64,000 bases of DNA from Calothrix sp. NIES-4105 (GCF_002368415.1 NZ_AP018290.1:1181470-1245469); one strand, 5' to 3'. Shown: positions 33,235 to 42,754, numbered from the stretch's first letter. A program made the numbers and translations. The notes: a model not told the origin generated them from the letters alone.

Positions 33235-33284
33235 ATACCCTCGAAGGGTGTCTCTATACGAGCGAAGCCTGCCGGGAGCAGGCT
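33235..33284. repeat. Two small hairpins downstream of the Alr0857-like gene
   Basis: ACCCT-CGA-AGGGT near 33235-33248 and AGCCTG-x7-CAGGCT at 33266-33284. Both lie between convergent genes and may stop transcription, although no long T-run follows. Confidence 0.45.
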
Positions 33285-33456
33285 AAGAATGTATATGAAA
33301 ATATTAATTTGATTCGACTCATTCTAGTAATTTAGAAATTTGTTCTGGGGCAGGAAGTTTATTTTTGAGTTCTTGCGGTACGGAGCGTTCTTGTTGGGGG
33401 ATTAAACCAAAAATTCTATATTAAATATTACCTCTAAAACATCCTCTTATATATTT

Positions 33457-34182
33457 CTACACATTGCCAATAATCCCTATAACCCCTGCTGCAACTAAAG
33501 GTACCGTTAGATTATCTGTACCATATGGTGATATGGCTTCAACAACTGTTGCGACACCTGCGCTTAATAATGACACAAAAACTAGCTTCCACATTTCCCA
33601 CTGTAATGAATTTGGACTTAACAATGAACCTGGTAAAAATTTTAGTACTATAAAAATTACTATTGTGCTAACTACAAACATGACTGCTGAACCTTCTAAT
33701 GACTTAATGCTTTGTCCAAATTGATACTTATGTTTTCCGTAATGTTTGCCAATTAAAGCAGCTAGTGCGTCACCCCAAGTCATTACCATTAAACCAGCTA
33801 CCGCAATGGGTACTTGGTCAAAAGTAAGCGGGCGCCAAAACACCGCAAATAATAACGTTACAGAAATTGTAAAGTACACAGTTCCAGGTGAAGTATTAGA
33901 AGAATCTAACGCACGAATGACTTTATACCGATATAGTATAAAATTCACAAAAATAAACGAAACAAAAGGTACTATGCCTATTTGCCATGTATTAAATAGC
34001 AGCAATATACCGAAAATCCACATCCCGGCGCCGATATGTACGAATTTTCGCGTTAAGTCAGGTTTTATACCTACAACTCGTTGCAATACTTCGCCAACTA
34101 AGAGCAATGTTGCCGCGTAAGCATAAGAAATTCCAAGACCAATAAAATCATAGCTAGTTATCACTTCTCTCACTCCTCTCAA
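33457..34182 (-). CDS. Phytol/dolichol kinase-like membrane protein
   Basis: 241 residues with about six to seven membrane helices. The signature of the polyprenol kinase (VTE5-like) family is present: RKFVHIGAGMWIF, then VMTWGDALAALIGKHYGKH, the conserved SLEGSAVMF and AISPYGTDNLTVPL. In cyanobacteria this enzyme phosphorylates phytol released from chlorophyll for tocopherol synthesis. It is a single gene. Phytol as substrate is inferred from the family. Confidence 0.85.
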   Translation of the reverse strand: MRGVREVITSYDFIGLGISYAYAATLLLVGEVLQRVVGIKPDLTRKFVHIGAGMWIFGILLLFNTWQIGIVPFVSFIFVNFILYRYKVIRALDSSNTSPGTVYFTISVTLLFAVFWRPLTFDQVPIAVAGLMVMTWGDALAALIGKHYGKHKYQFGQSIKSLEGSAVMFVVSTIVIFIVLKFLPGSLLSPNSLQWEMWKLVFVSLLSAGVATVVEAISPYGTDNLTVPLVAAGVIGIIGNV

Positions 34183-34193
34183 AAATAATGGTT

Positions 34194-34221
34194 GTAAAGA
34201 CGCTCCTTATCGCGTCTCTAC
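34194..34221. repeat. 28-bp palindrome of the GTAGAGACG...CGTCTCTAC family
   Basis: GTAAAGACGC pairs with GCGTCTCTAC with one G-T pair and an 8-base centre. It lies 12 bases upstream of the phytol kinase start. Confidence 0.7.
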
Positions 34222-34369
34222 ATAACATTTGTAAAGATTGTTGTATGAATTCTATACTTTTATGACTACAATCGTGCGGCGCCTGATAAAGCAAGTTAGA
34301 TTAAAAGTAAGAAAATTAAAGATAATGTCTTGTTAAGCTTGTCTCTCTTCTGATTTTGGGGGATTTAGT

Positions 34370-34903
34370 ATGCATAGTAAAATATTGGTTGCGGTTGAAA
34401 ATAATCAAATTGGTGATGCCGTTTTTAACGAAGCGTTATCAATGGCAAAAACAAATGGCGCAAGTTTAATGTTATTAAATGTAATGTCACCGTTTGAAGA
34501 GCGATATGTAAATCCAATTTCAATGGATCCATATAGTTTTTATCCAACAATACATTCAGAAGCAATACTGCAAACCCTGCAAAAATGGGACAAATTGAAA
34601 CAAGAATACATCAACTTTTTAATCGGACTATCAAAACGCGCTGCAACTGAAGGTATCACAGCCGAATTTACACAAAATCTTGGCGACCCAGGACGATTAA
34701 TTTGCGATATAGCTCGAAACTGGCAAGCTGATTTAATTATTGTCGGGCGCCGGGGACGTGTTGGACTAAGCGAATTTTTCCTCGGCAGCGTCAGTAACTA
34801 TGTACTTCACCATGCTCATTGTTCTGTTTTAACAGTTCAAGGTATACTACAAAAGACACAAGACTCTGCACAATCGTCTCAAGCAAAAGTGGCGGTGTCT
34901 TAA
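34370..34903 (+). CDS. Universal stress protein (UspA family), third copy
   Basis: 177 residues. First strand KILVAVE, ATP motif GRRGRVGLSEFFLGS near 127-141 and final strand CSVLTVQ are intact. It shares the characteristic insertion (NPISMDPYSFYPT) and the EYINFL segment with the two copies at the left end, so all three belong to one subfamily. GGGGGA precedes the ATG. Unlike them it has no GAGGAAC repeats upstream, so it may be under other control. Confidence 0.92.
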   Translation: MHSKILVAVENNQIGDAVFNEALSMAKTNGASLMLLNVMSPFEERYVNPISMDPYSFYPTIHSEAILQTLQKWDKLKQEYINFLIGLSKRAATEGITAEFTQNLGDPGRLICDIARNWQADLIIVGRRGRVGLSEFFLGSVSNYVLHHAHCSVLTVQGILQKTQDSAQSSQAKVAVS

Positions 34904-34964
34904 ATGTGGTAGTCAAATTTGTTTTTCTGATTTATACGGCATGTTGCGTATTTATGAAACATAT

Positions 34965-34992
34965 GTAGAGACGGTACACGTAACGTCTCTAC
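34965..34992. repeat. 28-bp palindrome of the GTAGAGACG...CGTCTCTAC family
   Basis: GTAGAGACG and CGTCTCTAC are the perfect outer arms; the 10-base centre (GTACACGTAA) is less symmetrical. It lies 62 bases after the third usp gene. Confidence 0.75.
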
Positions 34993-35106
34993 TGTATTGT
35001 TTTGCATAAATATTCCTTAACAGGCTAAATTTACTGATTTTTCCATTTGACTTGCCAAATGATGTTTAATGGTTAATGAATAATTATTGAGTTTTGTTAA
35101 GTTGGT

Positions 35107-35604
35107 ATGACTAGGTTTTGGCAGGTCTTAGCTTCTATTGTTTTAGTATTTGTATTGCTGTTCCCTATGAAAGCAAACGCTGCAAGTTCGTCTGGTGTAA
35201 CGAGTACAAAGGTTGGAGGGAGTTTTATTGGTAAAGATTTCTCTGGACAGAGTTTAATTGCAGAAGAGTTTACCAGCGTTAACTTAGAGAAGGCAAATTT
35301 TAATAATGCTGATTTACGAGGTGGAGTGTTCAATGGTGCAATGCTGCACGATGCTAACCTACACGGTGTAGACTTTAGCGAAGGTATTGCCTACCTATCT
35401 GACTTTAAAGGCGCCAATCTTAGCGATGCAATATTTACCGACGCGATGATGTTGCGTTCAGTCTTCACTGATGCGGATGTAACTAACGCTGACTTTACAA
35501 ACGCAATACTCGATAAACCAGAAATTTTAAAGCTCTGTGTAAACGCAACTGGCGCCAACTCTAAAACAGGAGTATCAACGCGCCAGTCGCTTGGATGTAA
35601 GTAG
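35107..35604 (+). CDS. Exported pentapeptide-repeat protein (thylakoid-lumen type)
   Basis: 165 residues. A signal peptide ([20 protein letters not shown], ending in ANA) is followed by about 14 pentapeptide units of A(D/N)LXX type ([31 protein letters not shown]). The C-terminal segment ends with two Cys (LCVNATGAN and SLGCK) that could form a disulfide, as in lumenal pentapeptide proteins. It probably folds as a right-handed beta-helix in the periplasm or lumen. The function is unknown. Confidence 0.88.
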   Translation: MTRFWQVLASIVLVFVLLFPMKANAASSSGVTSTKVGGSFIGKDFSGQSLIAEEFTSVNLEKANFNNADLRGGVFNGAMLHDANLHGVDFSEGIAYLSDFKGANLSDAIFTDAMMLRSVFTDADVTNADFTNAILDKPEILKLCVNATGANSKTGVSTRQSLGCK

Positions 35605-35609
35605 TGAGT

Positions 35610-35682
35610 AGTGCTGAGTGCTGAGTGCTGAGTGCTGAGTGTCATTCTTGACTCAGCACTCAGCACTTTCTACTCAGCACTT
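35610..35682. repeat. STRR-type GTGCTGA heptamer array with inverted arm
   Basis: Repeated GTGCTGA units on one side and CAGCACT-type complements on the other, separated by TGTCATTCTTG. These are short tandemly repeated repetitive sequences typical of heterocystous cyanobacteria, here able to fold into a hairpin. The second large array is at 41713. Confidence 0.85.
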
Positions 35683-35741
35683 GTTATTATTACTAGATAT
35701 CTGGGTAACTTGTAATTGGAAAGGCACAATCCTAAAATACG

Positions 35742-36707
35742 ATGAAGTCTGTTGCAGATGCCCCCCAGTTTGAACTAGATACTCAAGAGAACCCACCTGT
35801 TGTTCTTACGTCTGAGCTACGAAAAGTCTATACTACTGGATTTTTTCTCAATCAAAAGGTTGAGTCGCTCAAAAATTGCTCGCTGACTGTTTACAAAGGT
35901 GAGACTTTTGGACTGCTTGGTCCTAACGGCGCCGGGAAGACCACGCTGTTAAAGTTGTTACTAGGAATTATTCGTCCCACGTCGGGACGAGGGTTACTGC
36001 TGGGTAAACCTTTAGGCGACCATACGGTTAAGCAGCGTATTGGGTATTTACCTGAAAATGCTTATCTTTACGACTTTTTGACTGGTTGGGAGTTTTTAGA
36101 ATTTGCTGCTGGAATATTTCAAGTTCCCAAGAAAATACAGCAACAACGAATTCCTCAATTGTTTGAGTTAGTTGGTTTATCGCTCAAAGACGCGCGTAAA
36201 AAGCAAATGCGTCGCTATTCTAAAGGGATGTTACAGCGTGTGGGAATGGCACATGCTTTGATTAATGACCCAGAATTGGTATTCTTAGATGAACCAATGT
36301 CTGGTCTTGACCCTTTAGGACGCTATCAGATGCGCGAAACTATTTTGACTCTCAAAGCTTCGGGTAAAACTATTTTCTTCAATAGCCATATTCTTAGCGA
36401 AGTTGAAAAAATCTGTAACCGCGTAGCTATTCTTGCTAAAGGTGAGTTAGTTTGTTCCGGTTCGCTTGATGAATTACTGGGCAGTACAAATACCTACCGT
36501 GTTAAAGGTACTGGTGGTGACTGGGAAGTTCTCAAAAAGTGGCTACCTAATATCGAGTTCGGAAGAGAAGGTTTATGGGAAGGTGAGTTAGAAGGAGACT
36601 ATTATGATTTTCTCGCTAGTCTCCGTTTGATGGGGGGGACTGTTGTCTCTATGAATTTATCCCGTCCTTCACTGGAAGAACTTTTTATACGTAAAATCCA
36701 AGGGTAA
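35742..36707 (+). CDS. ABC transporter ATP-binding protein (ABC-2/export type)
   Basis: 321 residues. Walker A GPNGAGKTT, Q-loop-like YLPENAYLY, signature YSKGMLQRVGMAHAL, Walker B LVFLDEPMSGLDP and H-loop NSHIL are all present. The C-terminal 80 residues are an accessory domain (SLEELFIRKI) found in exporters of the ABC-2 type. No permease gene follows on this strand, which is unusual; a permease may be elsewhere. A dispersed hairpin follows the stop at once. Confidence 0.9.
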   Translation: MKSVADAPQFELDTQENPPVVLTSELRKVYTTGFFLNQKVESLKNCSLTVYKGETFGLLGPNGAGKTTLLKLLLGIIRPTSGRGLLLGKPLGDHTVKQRIGYLPENAYLYDFLTGWEFLEFAAGIFQVPKKIQQQRIPQLFELVGLSLKDARKKQMRRYSKGMLQRVGMAHALINDPELVFLDEPMSGLDPLGRYQMRETILTLKASGKTIFFNSHILSEVEKICNRVAILAKGELVCSGSLDELLGSTNTYRVKGTGGDWEVLKKWLPNIEFGREGLWEGELEGDYYDFLASLRLMGGTVVSMNLSRPSLEELFIRKIQG

Positions 36708-36710
36708 GCT

Positions 36711-36774
36711 GGCAACGGATGTAACGGATGGTATGCAAAGACTTATCCGTTACATCCGTTTATAATCTGTTGCC
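36711..36774. repeat. GGCAACGGATGTAACGGAT hairpin, intact copy
   Basis: GGCAACGGATGTAACGGAT (36711-36729) pairs with ATCCGTTACATCCGTT (36744-36759) and the end TCTGTTGCC closes it. It starts 3 bases after the ABC ATPase stop and might act as a terminator. The remaining 400 bases to 37180 are AT-rich. TTGACA occurs twice (near 36878 and 36959), but neither has a -10 at the normal distance. Confidence 0.7.
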
Positions 36775-37179
36775 AATTTGGCACCAATTTTGATTTTGAA
36801 AGGGGTAGTGTTAAAATAGTCTTCAATTTAATATATTTATCGAATATTTATACAAATATGAGCGTGAAATGATGACTATTGACAGTAACGTGCGTTATAA
36901 AAAGTAGATGTATGTATGGATGGAAACAATTAATTTGAACAACAATAATATAAAATCTATTGACAAATATACGCTTATAATGATCGGAAATGAAATTATA
37001 TCAAAGTTGTCAAAAACTTTAAAGTAACTTCATTGAGATTTTAAGGTTTGCGAATATTGTATCTCCTGATTATTAAGTATTTTCTGAGAATACAAAAATG
37101 ATAGGGAACTTGGATACTTACGTATAGTCAGGATTACAATGTTTGGAGCAGAAATACGAATCTATGTCGTTGGTAAATT

Positions 37180-38664
37180 ATGATTAATACAAAGACGTTG
37201 AAATTATTGTCCAAGCCAATTTTAGGGTTAATGGTGTTAACGGCAATCATTAGCGCGTTTCCCAATCCTAGCTTTGCTCAAAGACAGCGAACACAACAGC
37301 GCACTCCAGCACGCACGGCTCCATTTAATTCTGGTACCTCTAGCGTTTTAAGCACTAGTTATACATTAGGTGGAGGCGACCTAATCAAAGTCACCATTTT
37401 TGACGTGCCAGATTATTCAGGTGATTACCAAGTTCCACCAGGTGGTGCCATAAATTTAGCTTTGATTGGTAGTGTCAACGTGTTAGGATTAACAACTGAA
37501 CAAGCTGCCGATGAAATTGCTCGTCGATATTCAAGATTTCTTAAACGTCCGATTGCTTCTGTTAACTTACTATCACCACGTCCAATCAACGTCTTAGTAT
37601 CGGGAGAAGTTACACGTCCTGGTTCTTACAGTTTGAGTTTGCAGGGTGGTGCAGGTAATAATCCTGGTGTACAATATCCAACAATTTTAGCAGCGATTCA
37701 AACAGCACAAGGCTATACACTCAGCGCTGACATTACCCAAGTACAAGTACGGCGCCGCTTGGGACGTAGTGGTGAGCAACTAGTTAGTCTTAATTTAAGA
37801 CAGTTTATTGAAACAGGTCGCACGCCACAAGATATTACCTTACGTGATGGCGATAGTATTTATATACCTAGAGCCGAAAACTTTGACTTAGCTTCCGTGC
37901 GTAATTTGGCAGCATCCAGCTTTGCTGCTGACCCCACCCGTCCACGTACAGTAGCAGTTATTGGTGAAGTATTACGTCCGGGTTCTTACTTAGTTACTGC
38001 TGGTTCAACTGAAGCAGGTGCTGGTACTACACAAACTAATTTGCCCAGCGTTACTGGTCAACCAACAGTAATGCGCGCGCTACAGCTTGCGGGAGGTATT
38101 GGCGCTACGGCAGATGTGCGAAATGTAACCATTCGTCGTCTAACACGAACAGGCGGCGCGCAAAATATTAATATCAACTTGTGGCAATTACTTCAAGGTG
38201 ATATTGACCAAGACGCAATACTTCAAGACGGTGATACTATCTTTGTTGCCACACTTCCCGAAGTTAACCGCTCCGAAGCAACCGTATTAGCAACAACAAC
38301 TCTATCACCAACCAGAATTCAAGTTGGCGTAGTTGGAGAAGTTAAGCGTCCAGGTCCAGTAGATATCCAACCCAATAGTACGTTGAACCAAGCTCTACTT
38401 GCGGCAGGAGGATTTAATGACGCGCGTGCTTCACGGCAAACAGTTGACTTAGTGCGTCTCAACCCCGATGGTTCAGTAACCAAGCGTGAAGTCAAAGTTG
38501 ATTTAGCTGCAGGTATAAACGAACAAACTAACCCCATCGTTAGAAATAATGATGTCGTTATCGTTAGTCGTAACGGTATTACCAAAACTGGTGACACTCT
38601 TGGTACAGTTCTCAACCCGTTAGGAGGTCTTCTCGGTATTTTCCGCGCGCTCATCGGATTCTAA
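37180..38664 (+). CDS. SLBB-domain polysaccharide export protein (Wza-like)
   Basis: 494 residues. Signal peptide (LLSKPILGLMVLTAIISAFP, then SFAQ). A poly_export domain (YTLGGGDLIKVTIFDVPDYS) is followed by at least three SLBB domains marked by VLVSGEVTRPGSY, VAVIGEVLRPGSY and VGVVGEVKRPGPV. Each is followed by an L..A.GG segment. This is the outer-membrane/periplasmic component of exopolysaccharide secretion. The long AT-rich 5' region suggests its own promoter. No glycosyltransferase or Wzc-like gene is nearby. Confidence 0.9.
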   Translation: MINTKTLKLLSKPILGLMVLTAIISAFPNPSFAQRQRTQQRTPARTAPFNSGTSSVLSTSYTLGGGDLIKVTIFDVPDYSGDYQVPPGGAINLALIGSVNVLGLTTEQAADEIARRYSRFLKRPIASVNLLSPRPINVLVSGEVTRPGSYSLSLQGGAGNNPGVQYPTILAAIQTAQGYTLSADITQVQVRRRLGRSGEQLVSLNLRQFIETGRTPQDITLRDGDSIYIPRAENFDLASVRNLAASSFAADPTRPRTVAVIGEVLRPGSYLVTAGSTEAGAGTTQTNLPSVTGQPTVMRALQLAGGIGATADVRNVTIRRLTRTGGAQNININLWQLLQGDIDQDAILQDGDTIFVATLPEVNRSEATVLATTTLSPTRIQVGVVGEVKRPGPVDIQPNSTLNQALLAAGGFNDARASRQTVDLVRLNPDGSVTKREVKVDLAAGINEQTNPIVRNNDVVIVSRNGITKTGDTLGTVLNPLGGLLGIFRALIGF

Positions 38665-38674
38665 TTATGAACTA

Positions 38675-38700
38675 CCCCGCCGCATTGGCGGACGGGGTTT
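38675..38700 (+). terminator. GC-rich terminator after the export gene
   Basis: CCCCGCCGC (38675-38683) pairs with GCGGACGGGG (38688-38697), with one bulged base and the loop ATTG, followed by TTT. It starts 10 bases after the stop. Confidence 0.8.
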
Positions 38701-38801
38701 CTGCTACCCCTTAAACGCGCGTTTTTATATTCTTGGTTGGTGTCCTATTCCTACTATTAAATTTCTTAAAGCTGTCATTTTTTATAATTATTAATGCTAA
38801 A

Positions 38802-38925
38802 TATAGCAATCCTAAATCATTCGTGTTCACGCAGTGAGCGCTTGCGCTAAATCGAGATTGTAGAGACGCGATTAATCGCGTCTAAAGTGGATATAATTTT
38901 TTACAACTCATATAGGATTGCTATA
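38802..38925. mobile_element. MITE-like element, 124 bp, with perfect 12-bp inverted ends
   Basis: TATAGCAATCCT at the left and AGGATTGCTATA at the right are exact inverted repeats. The subterminal sequences (AAATCATT and ACAACTCAT) match the element at 3411-3537. Inside it carries a copy of the GTAGAGACG-type palindrome (38860-38884). It has no ORF. Confidence 0.65.
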
Positions 38926-39082
38926 GAATTCGTTTAATACTGTTTAAAAATGAATTCTAAGTAAAAAATATAACACTTTATTTGTTTCCTGTGTAGATAA
39001 AAGGAACAAATTTACCACGAGTAAGTCATATTCGTGCGTGACTACTATCAAGAGCGCGCGCTTTACTTATAATGGTATGTTT

Positions 39083-40732
39083 ATGAATTTTATTTTTGGG
39101 CAGAAAAAGATATCTATTTTTAAAGGGTTATTGTGCAGTCTCGGTATAATTTGCGGTTGGGGTGTGGTAATACCCACTTCTCAAGCGGCAGAAACAATTA
39201 CTATACAGTTAGGACCATTCGAGCAAAAAGTCCAAGTAGATGATTTAGAAAATTTTGCTCAAAACGGAAAATTACCTAAAGAATTACACGTATTTTCGTC
39301 TTTTTTAACACCGCAAGTTAAGGAAATACTTAATCAGCGGCTACAATTAAATCCAGAGTTTGCTGATAAATTTATTGATGGACTAGGTAGAACTCCTCAA
39401 GGTCAGCGATTAATTTCTTCTTTAACTGGGGTAATACCTGGTAGTACTAGTCAAAGTCTTAAAGATACTCTTAACTTAACAGCTCGTCGTTTTAATGGTA
39501 TAACGATTTTAGGATTTGTACGTTCCTATCCAGGTGAAAATATCACCGTTGATGCAACAAAAGCTATTAGCTTGTCACTCGAATTGAATGCTAATAATTT
39601 ACAAAGTCAAGCGTTCGCGGCTTTACTTCAACGCGAATCGTTAAAAAGTGATATAATAACATTACCTAGAAATATCAATCCAGGTACAAAGGGCAATGAA
39701 CAAGTACAGCTAACGAGTTATACATTTCAAGATAATCAAAGAAATCGCGCGATTCCAGTTGATATTTATTATACTCTCGGTACAACACAGAAACCACTGG
39801 TTGTAATATCCCACGGTTTTGGTGCAACAAGGCGCCATCTACAGTATTTAGCGGAGCATTTAGCTTCGCATGGTTTTACTGTAGCAGCATTAGAACACCC
39901 TGGAAGTAATGCAATCGCAGTTAACCGTGTTACCAATAGCAGTTCTGACTTATCAAAACTGATAAGTGCGAGAGAATTTATCGACCGACCCTTAGATGTC
40001 AGCTTTCTGCTCAACGAACTTGCAAAACTAAATTTACAACAAGGTCAACTGCAAAATAAACTCAATACTTTGCAGGTAACTGTTATTGGTCACTCATTAG
40101 GAGGTTATACTGCTTTAGCACTAGCTGGAGGTAAATTAGATTTAGATAATCTACAAAAATTCTGTAAAAATTCTCTCAGTATTGGTCAGGCGCCTGGAGA
40201 CTGGTTACAATGTGCAGCAGTTGGAATTAAAGATAGTGATATCAAAAATACCCAACTCCAAGACAAACGTATTAAAGGCGCCATTGCTCTAAACCCATTA
40301 GTAGGTAACTTATTTGGTAGAAAAGGCTTAGAAAATATTAATACACCAGTATTAATGTTAGCAAGTAGTGAAGATGCCTTAACTCCAGCATTAAAACACC
40401 AATTTGCACCGTTTACAGAATTGAAAGGGAGTAAATACTTAATTACAGCAATTGGAGGTACACACCTAAGCGTTAGTGACCCCACATACCGAACGGTCGA
40501 TATAACCAACATAGTAAAAGAAAGACGAGGTTCAGAAACACAAAACTTGCGTACACTGGTATCAGGAGCTAGTGTAGCCTTTATTAAGCAACAAACTTCG
40601 GAAGCAAGAGTTTATCAACCGTTTCTAACTGAAGCATACGCACAATCACTATCTACACCACAGCTACCACTACGCTTAGTATCAGAACTACCAGGTAACT
40701 TGAAAAAATGGGCAGAGTTTGTAGCCAATTAA
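39083..40732 (+). CDS. DUF1400 plus alpha/beta-hydrolase (lipase/PAF-acetylhydrolase-like), exported
   Basis: 549 residues from ATG 39083, chosen because a signal peptide follows (IFKGLLCSLGIICGWGVV ... SQAAE). In-frame ATG 39077 and GTG 39038 are alternatives without clear ribosome sites. After the DUF1400 region (residues about 40-175) comes an alpha/beta hydrolase: PLVVISHGFGATRRHLQYLA, nucleophile motif GHSLGGY, Asp in SSEDALTP and His in GGTHLS. The two-domain layout is typical of cyanobacteria. It is likely a secreted esterase or lipase; the substrate is unknown. Confidence 0.88.
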   Translation: MNFIFGQKKISIFKGLLCSLGIICGWGVVIPTSQAAETITIQLGPFEQKVQVDDLENFAQNGKLPKELHVFSSFLTPQVKEILNQRLQLNPEFADKFIDGLGRTPQGQRLISSLTGVIPGSTSQSLKDTLNLTARRFNGITILGFVRSYPGENITVDATKAISLSLELNANNLQSQAFAALLQRESLKSDIITLPRNINPGTKGNEQVQLTSYTFQDNQRNRAIPVDIYYTLGTTQKPLVVISHGFGATRRHLQYLAEHLASHGFTVAALEHPGSNAIAVNRVTNSSSDLSKLISAREFIDRPLDVSFLLNELAKLNLQQGQLQNKLNTLQVTVIGHSLGGYTALALAGGKLDLDNLQKFCKNSLSIGQAPGDWLQCAAVGIKDSDIKNTQLQDKRIKGAIALNPLVGNLFGRKGLENINTPVLMLASSEDALTPALKHQFAPFTELKGSKYLITAIGGTHLSVSDPTYRTVDITNIVKERRGSETQNLRTLVSGASVAFIKQQTSEARVYQPFLTEAYAQSLSTPQLPLRLVSELPGNLKKWAEFVAN

Positions 40733-40848
40733 CACATCTTGTGATAATAACTTTACAGTATCAGCTTATTAGACTTAAAGTAGGGCACAATCTCCGTGTT
40801 GTCCCATAAACGATATAATTCCTCAAACACCATTACGAAGGAGTATAC

Positions 40849-41706
40849 ATGGAAGCATTTGCAGCTATAGTGTTGGTGCTTATTGGCTATGCGTTAGGTT
40901 CAGCCAAACTTATAAACGAAGGAAACGAAGCGCTTGTGGAACGGTTAGGACGTTACCACCGTAAGCTCAGACCTGGGATGAATTTTATTGTTCCTCTGAT
41001 CGATACCATTGTGATGGAAGATACAACAAGGGAGCAAATTCTCGATATCAAACCCCAAAACGTGATCACCGCTGACAACGTTTACATCCAAGTTGACGGT
41101 GTGATATTTTGGCGTATTAATGATATGGAAAAAAGCTTCTACCGAATTGATGATATTCAGGTAGCACTAGGTAACTTAGTTCAAGTTGAATTGCGTGCAA
41201 ACCTTGCCGAACGCAATTTAGAACAAGTAATCACATCGCGTACTGAAGTGAATCAAGCTTTACTCAAAGCAGTCAACGCAGCTGCTACCGACTGGGGAGT
41301 ACAAGTAATTCGGGTAGATATTCAAAGCATTACACCTCCCGAAAGCGTTCAAAAATCGATGGCAGACCAGCAAGCAGCTGTAATTCGGAAACGAGCAGCA
41401 ATTACTGCAGCAGAAGGTGAACAAGAAGCGGCAATTAAACGCGCGCAAGCGACCAAAACTTCCGTACAAATTCTTTCTGAAGCACTGCGAACCAACCCTG
41501 AAAGTAAAGAAATATTGAAATACTTAGTAGCACAAGAGCAAGTAGAAGCAAGTCATAGGTTGGGTACAAGCACCAACGCAAAAGTTGTTTTCCTAAACCC
41601 TGGTGTTAACTCAGATGCTTATGCTCAAATGGTTGGTGATATCGGTAGTGATGATCTTGTAGAAAAGAACAACAGCAACCCTGAAAATGGTTCTGCTAGC
41701 GCGTAA
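40849..41706 (+). CDS. SPFH/band-7 protein (stomatin-like)
   Basis: 285 residues. A single N-terminal membrane helix (FAAIVLVLIGYALGSA) is followed by the SPFH domain (RLGRYHRKLRPGMNFIVPLI, DGVIFWRIND, RANLAERNLEQVITSR). Then comes a coiled coil (RKRAAITAAEGEQEAAIKRA) and the paraslipin-type tail (NAKVVFLNPG). These proteins form membrane microdomain scaffolds and often act with NfeD proteases; no NfeD is adjacent. AAGGAG precedes the ATG. Confidence 0.93.
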   Translation: MEAFAAIVLVLIGYALGSAKLINEGNEALVERLGRYHRKLRPGMNFIVPLIDTIVMEDTTREQILDIKPQNVITADNVYIQVDGVIFWRINDMEKSFYRIDDIQVALGNLVQVELRANLAERNLEQVITSRTEVNQALLKAVNAAATDWGVQVIRVDIQSITPPESVQKSMADQQAAVIRKRAAITAAEGEQEAAIKRAQATKTSVQILSEALRTNPESKEILKYLVAQEQVEASHRLGTSTNAKVVFLNPGVNSDAYAQMVGDIGSDDLVEKNNSNPENGSASA

Positions 41707-41712
41707 TTATTT

Positions 41713-41916
41713 AGTGCTGAGTAGAAAGTGCTGAGTGCTGAGTAAAGTTAGGAGTTAGAAGTTAGGAGTTAGAAGTTAGGAGTTAGAAGTTAGGAGTTAG
41801 GAGTTAGAAGTTAGGAGTTAGAAGTTAGCAGTTAAGAATTAAAAATTTATACTCAGCACTCAGCACTCAGCACTCAGCACTCAGCACTCAGCACTCAGCA
41901 CTCAGCACTCAGCACT
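41713..41916. repeat. STRR heptamer arrays GTGCTGA and GTTAGGA/GTTAGAA
   Basis: About 200 bases of tandem 7-mers. GTGCTGA units come first, then ten or more GTTAGGA/GTTAGAA units, then CAGCACT units that are the inverse of the first block. The array fills the whole gap between the SPFH gene and folP (convergent stops at 41706 and 41918). Confidence 0.9.
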
Positions 41917-41917
41917 T

Positions 41918-42754
41918 TTAACTTCTTACTATCGCGTCTGTAACTAGGCAAACATCGCGTATTTCTTTGACATCGTGAACTCTAACTATATCAGCACCTT
42001 GAAAAATAGCAGCGCTACATGCTGCTGCTGTTCCCATCAGGCGCCCTTTGGGGTCAGGTTGGTTTAGAATGCGACCAATGAAACTTTTACGCGATGGCCC
42101 AATTAATATGGGACAATTTAGTTGACGCAATTGTTTTAAACGACGAAATATTTCTAGGTTTTGCTCGTAGTTTTTGGCAAACCCTATACCTGGGTCAATA
42201 ATTATTTGATTACGATTTATACCAGTATTTACGGCGATTTCGATTTGCTGATTTAGAAAACTGATAATTTCTGCCACTACGTCATCATAATCAGTCAACT
42301 GCTGCATCGTTGCTGGTGTGCCTCGAATATGCATTAAAATAATAGGTGCCTGCGCTTCACTTGCAACTTTGAATATTTCAGGGTCATATGTTCCCCCTGA
42401 AATATCATTAATAATATCTCCACCTGCATCTATTGCAGCTTTAGCTACTTCAGACCTAGTTGTATCTACTGAAATAACTAAATCTGTAACCTTGCGAATA
42501 GCAGTTAATACAGGTATTACCCGGTTAAGTTCTTCGTCAAGACTAATTTGCTCGGCGCCAGGTCTTGTAGATTGTCCGCCAATATCAATAATATCGGCAC
42601 CTGCTGTTACTAGAGCTTTAGCCCTATCAACAGCAGTATCAACGTTGTTAAATTGACCACCGTCGCTAAAACTATCGGGCGTAATATTTAATACGCCCAT
42701 GATATAAGTTTTAGCTCCCCAATCAAAAGTAGAGTTACGTATGTGTAATGACAA
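41918..42754 (-). CDS. folP: Dihydropteroate synthase
   Basis: 278 residues. It has GVLNITPDSFSDGG, the DIGGQSTRPGAE signature, SVDTTRSEVA, NDISGG, DPGIGFAKN and GPSRKSFIG, covering both substrate-binding signatures. It joins 4-aminobenzoate to the pterin diphosphate in folate synthesis. It lies directly downstream of tpiA on the same strand (87 bases), so the two may be co-transcribed. Length and motifs are complete. Confidence 0.97.
   Translation of the reverse strand: MSLHIRNSTFDWGAKTYIMGVLNITPDSFSDGGQFNNVDTAVDRAKALVTAGADIIDIGGQSTRPGAEQISLDEELNRVIPVLTAIRKVTDLVISVDTTRSEVAKAAIDAGGDIINDISGGTYDPEIFKVASEAQAPIILMHIRGTPATMQQLTDYDDVVAEIISFLNQQIEIAVNTGINRNQIIIDPGIGFAKNYEQNLEIFRRLKQLRQLNCPILIGPSRKSFIGRILNQPDPKGRLMGTAAACSAAIFQGADIVRVHDVKEIRDVCLVTDAIVRS

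Noticed and set aside
35610-35682. CRISPR-like regular repeats at the heptamer arrays (also 41713-41916)
   Set aside because: The units are 7-base tandem repeats without spacers, i.e. STRR and not CRISPR.
36878-36965. TTGACA hexamers as -35 promoter boxes of the SLBB gene
   Set aside because: The TATA-like boxes after them are only 10-11 bases away, too close for a sigma-70-type promoter.
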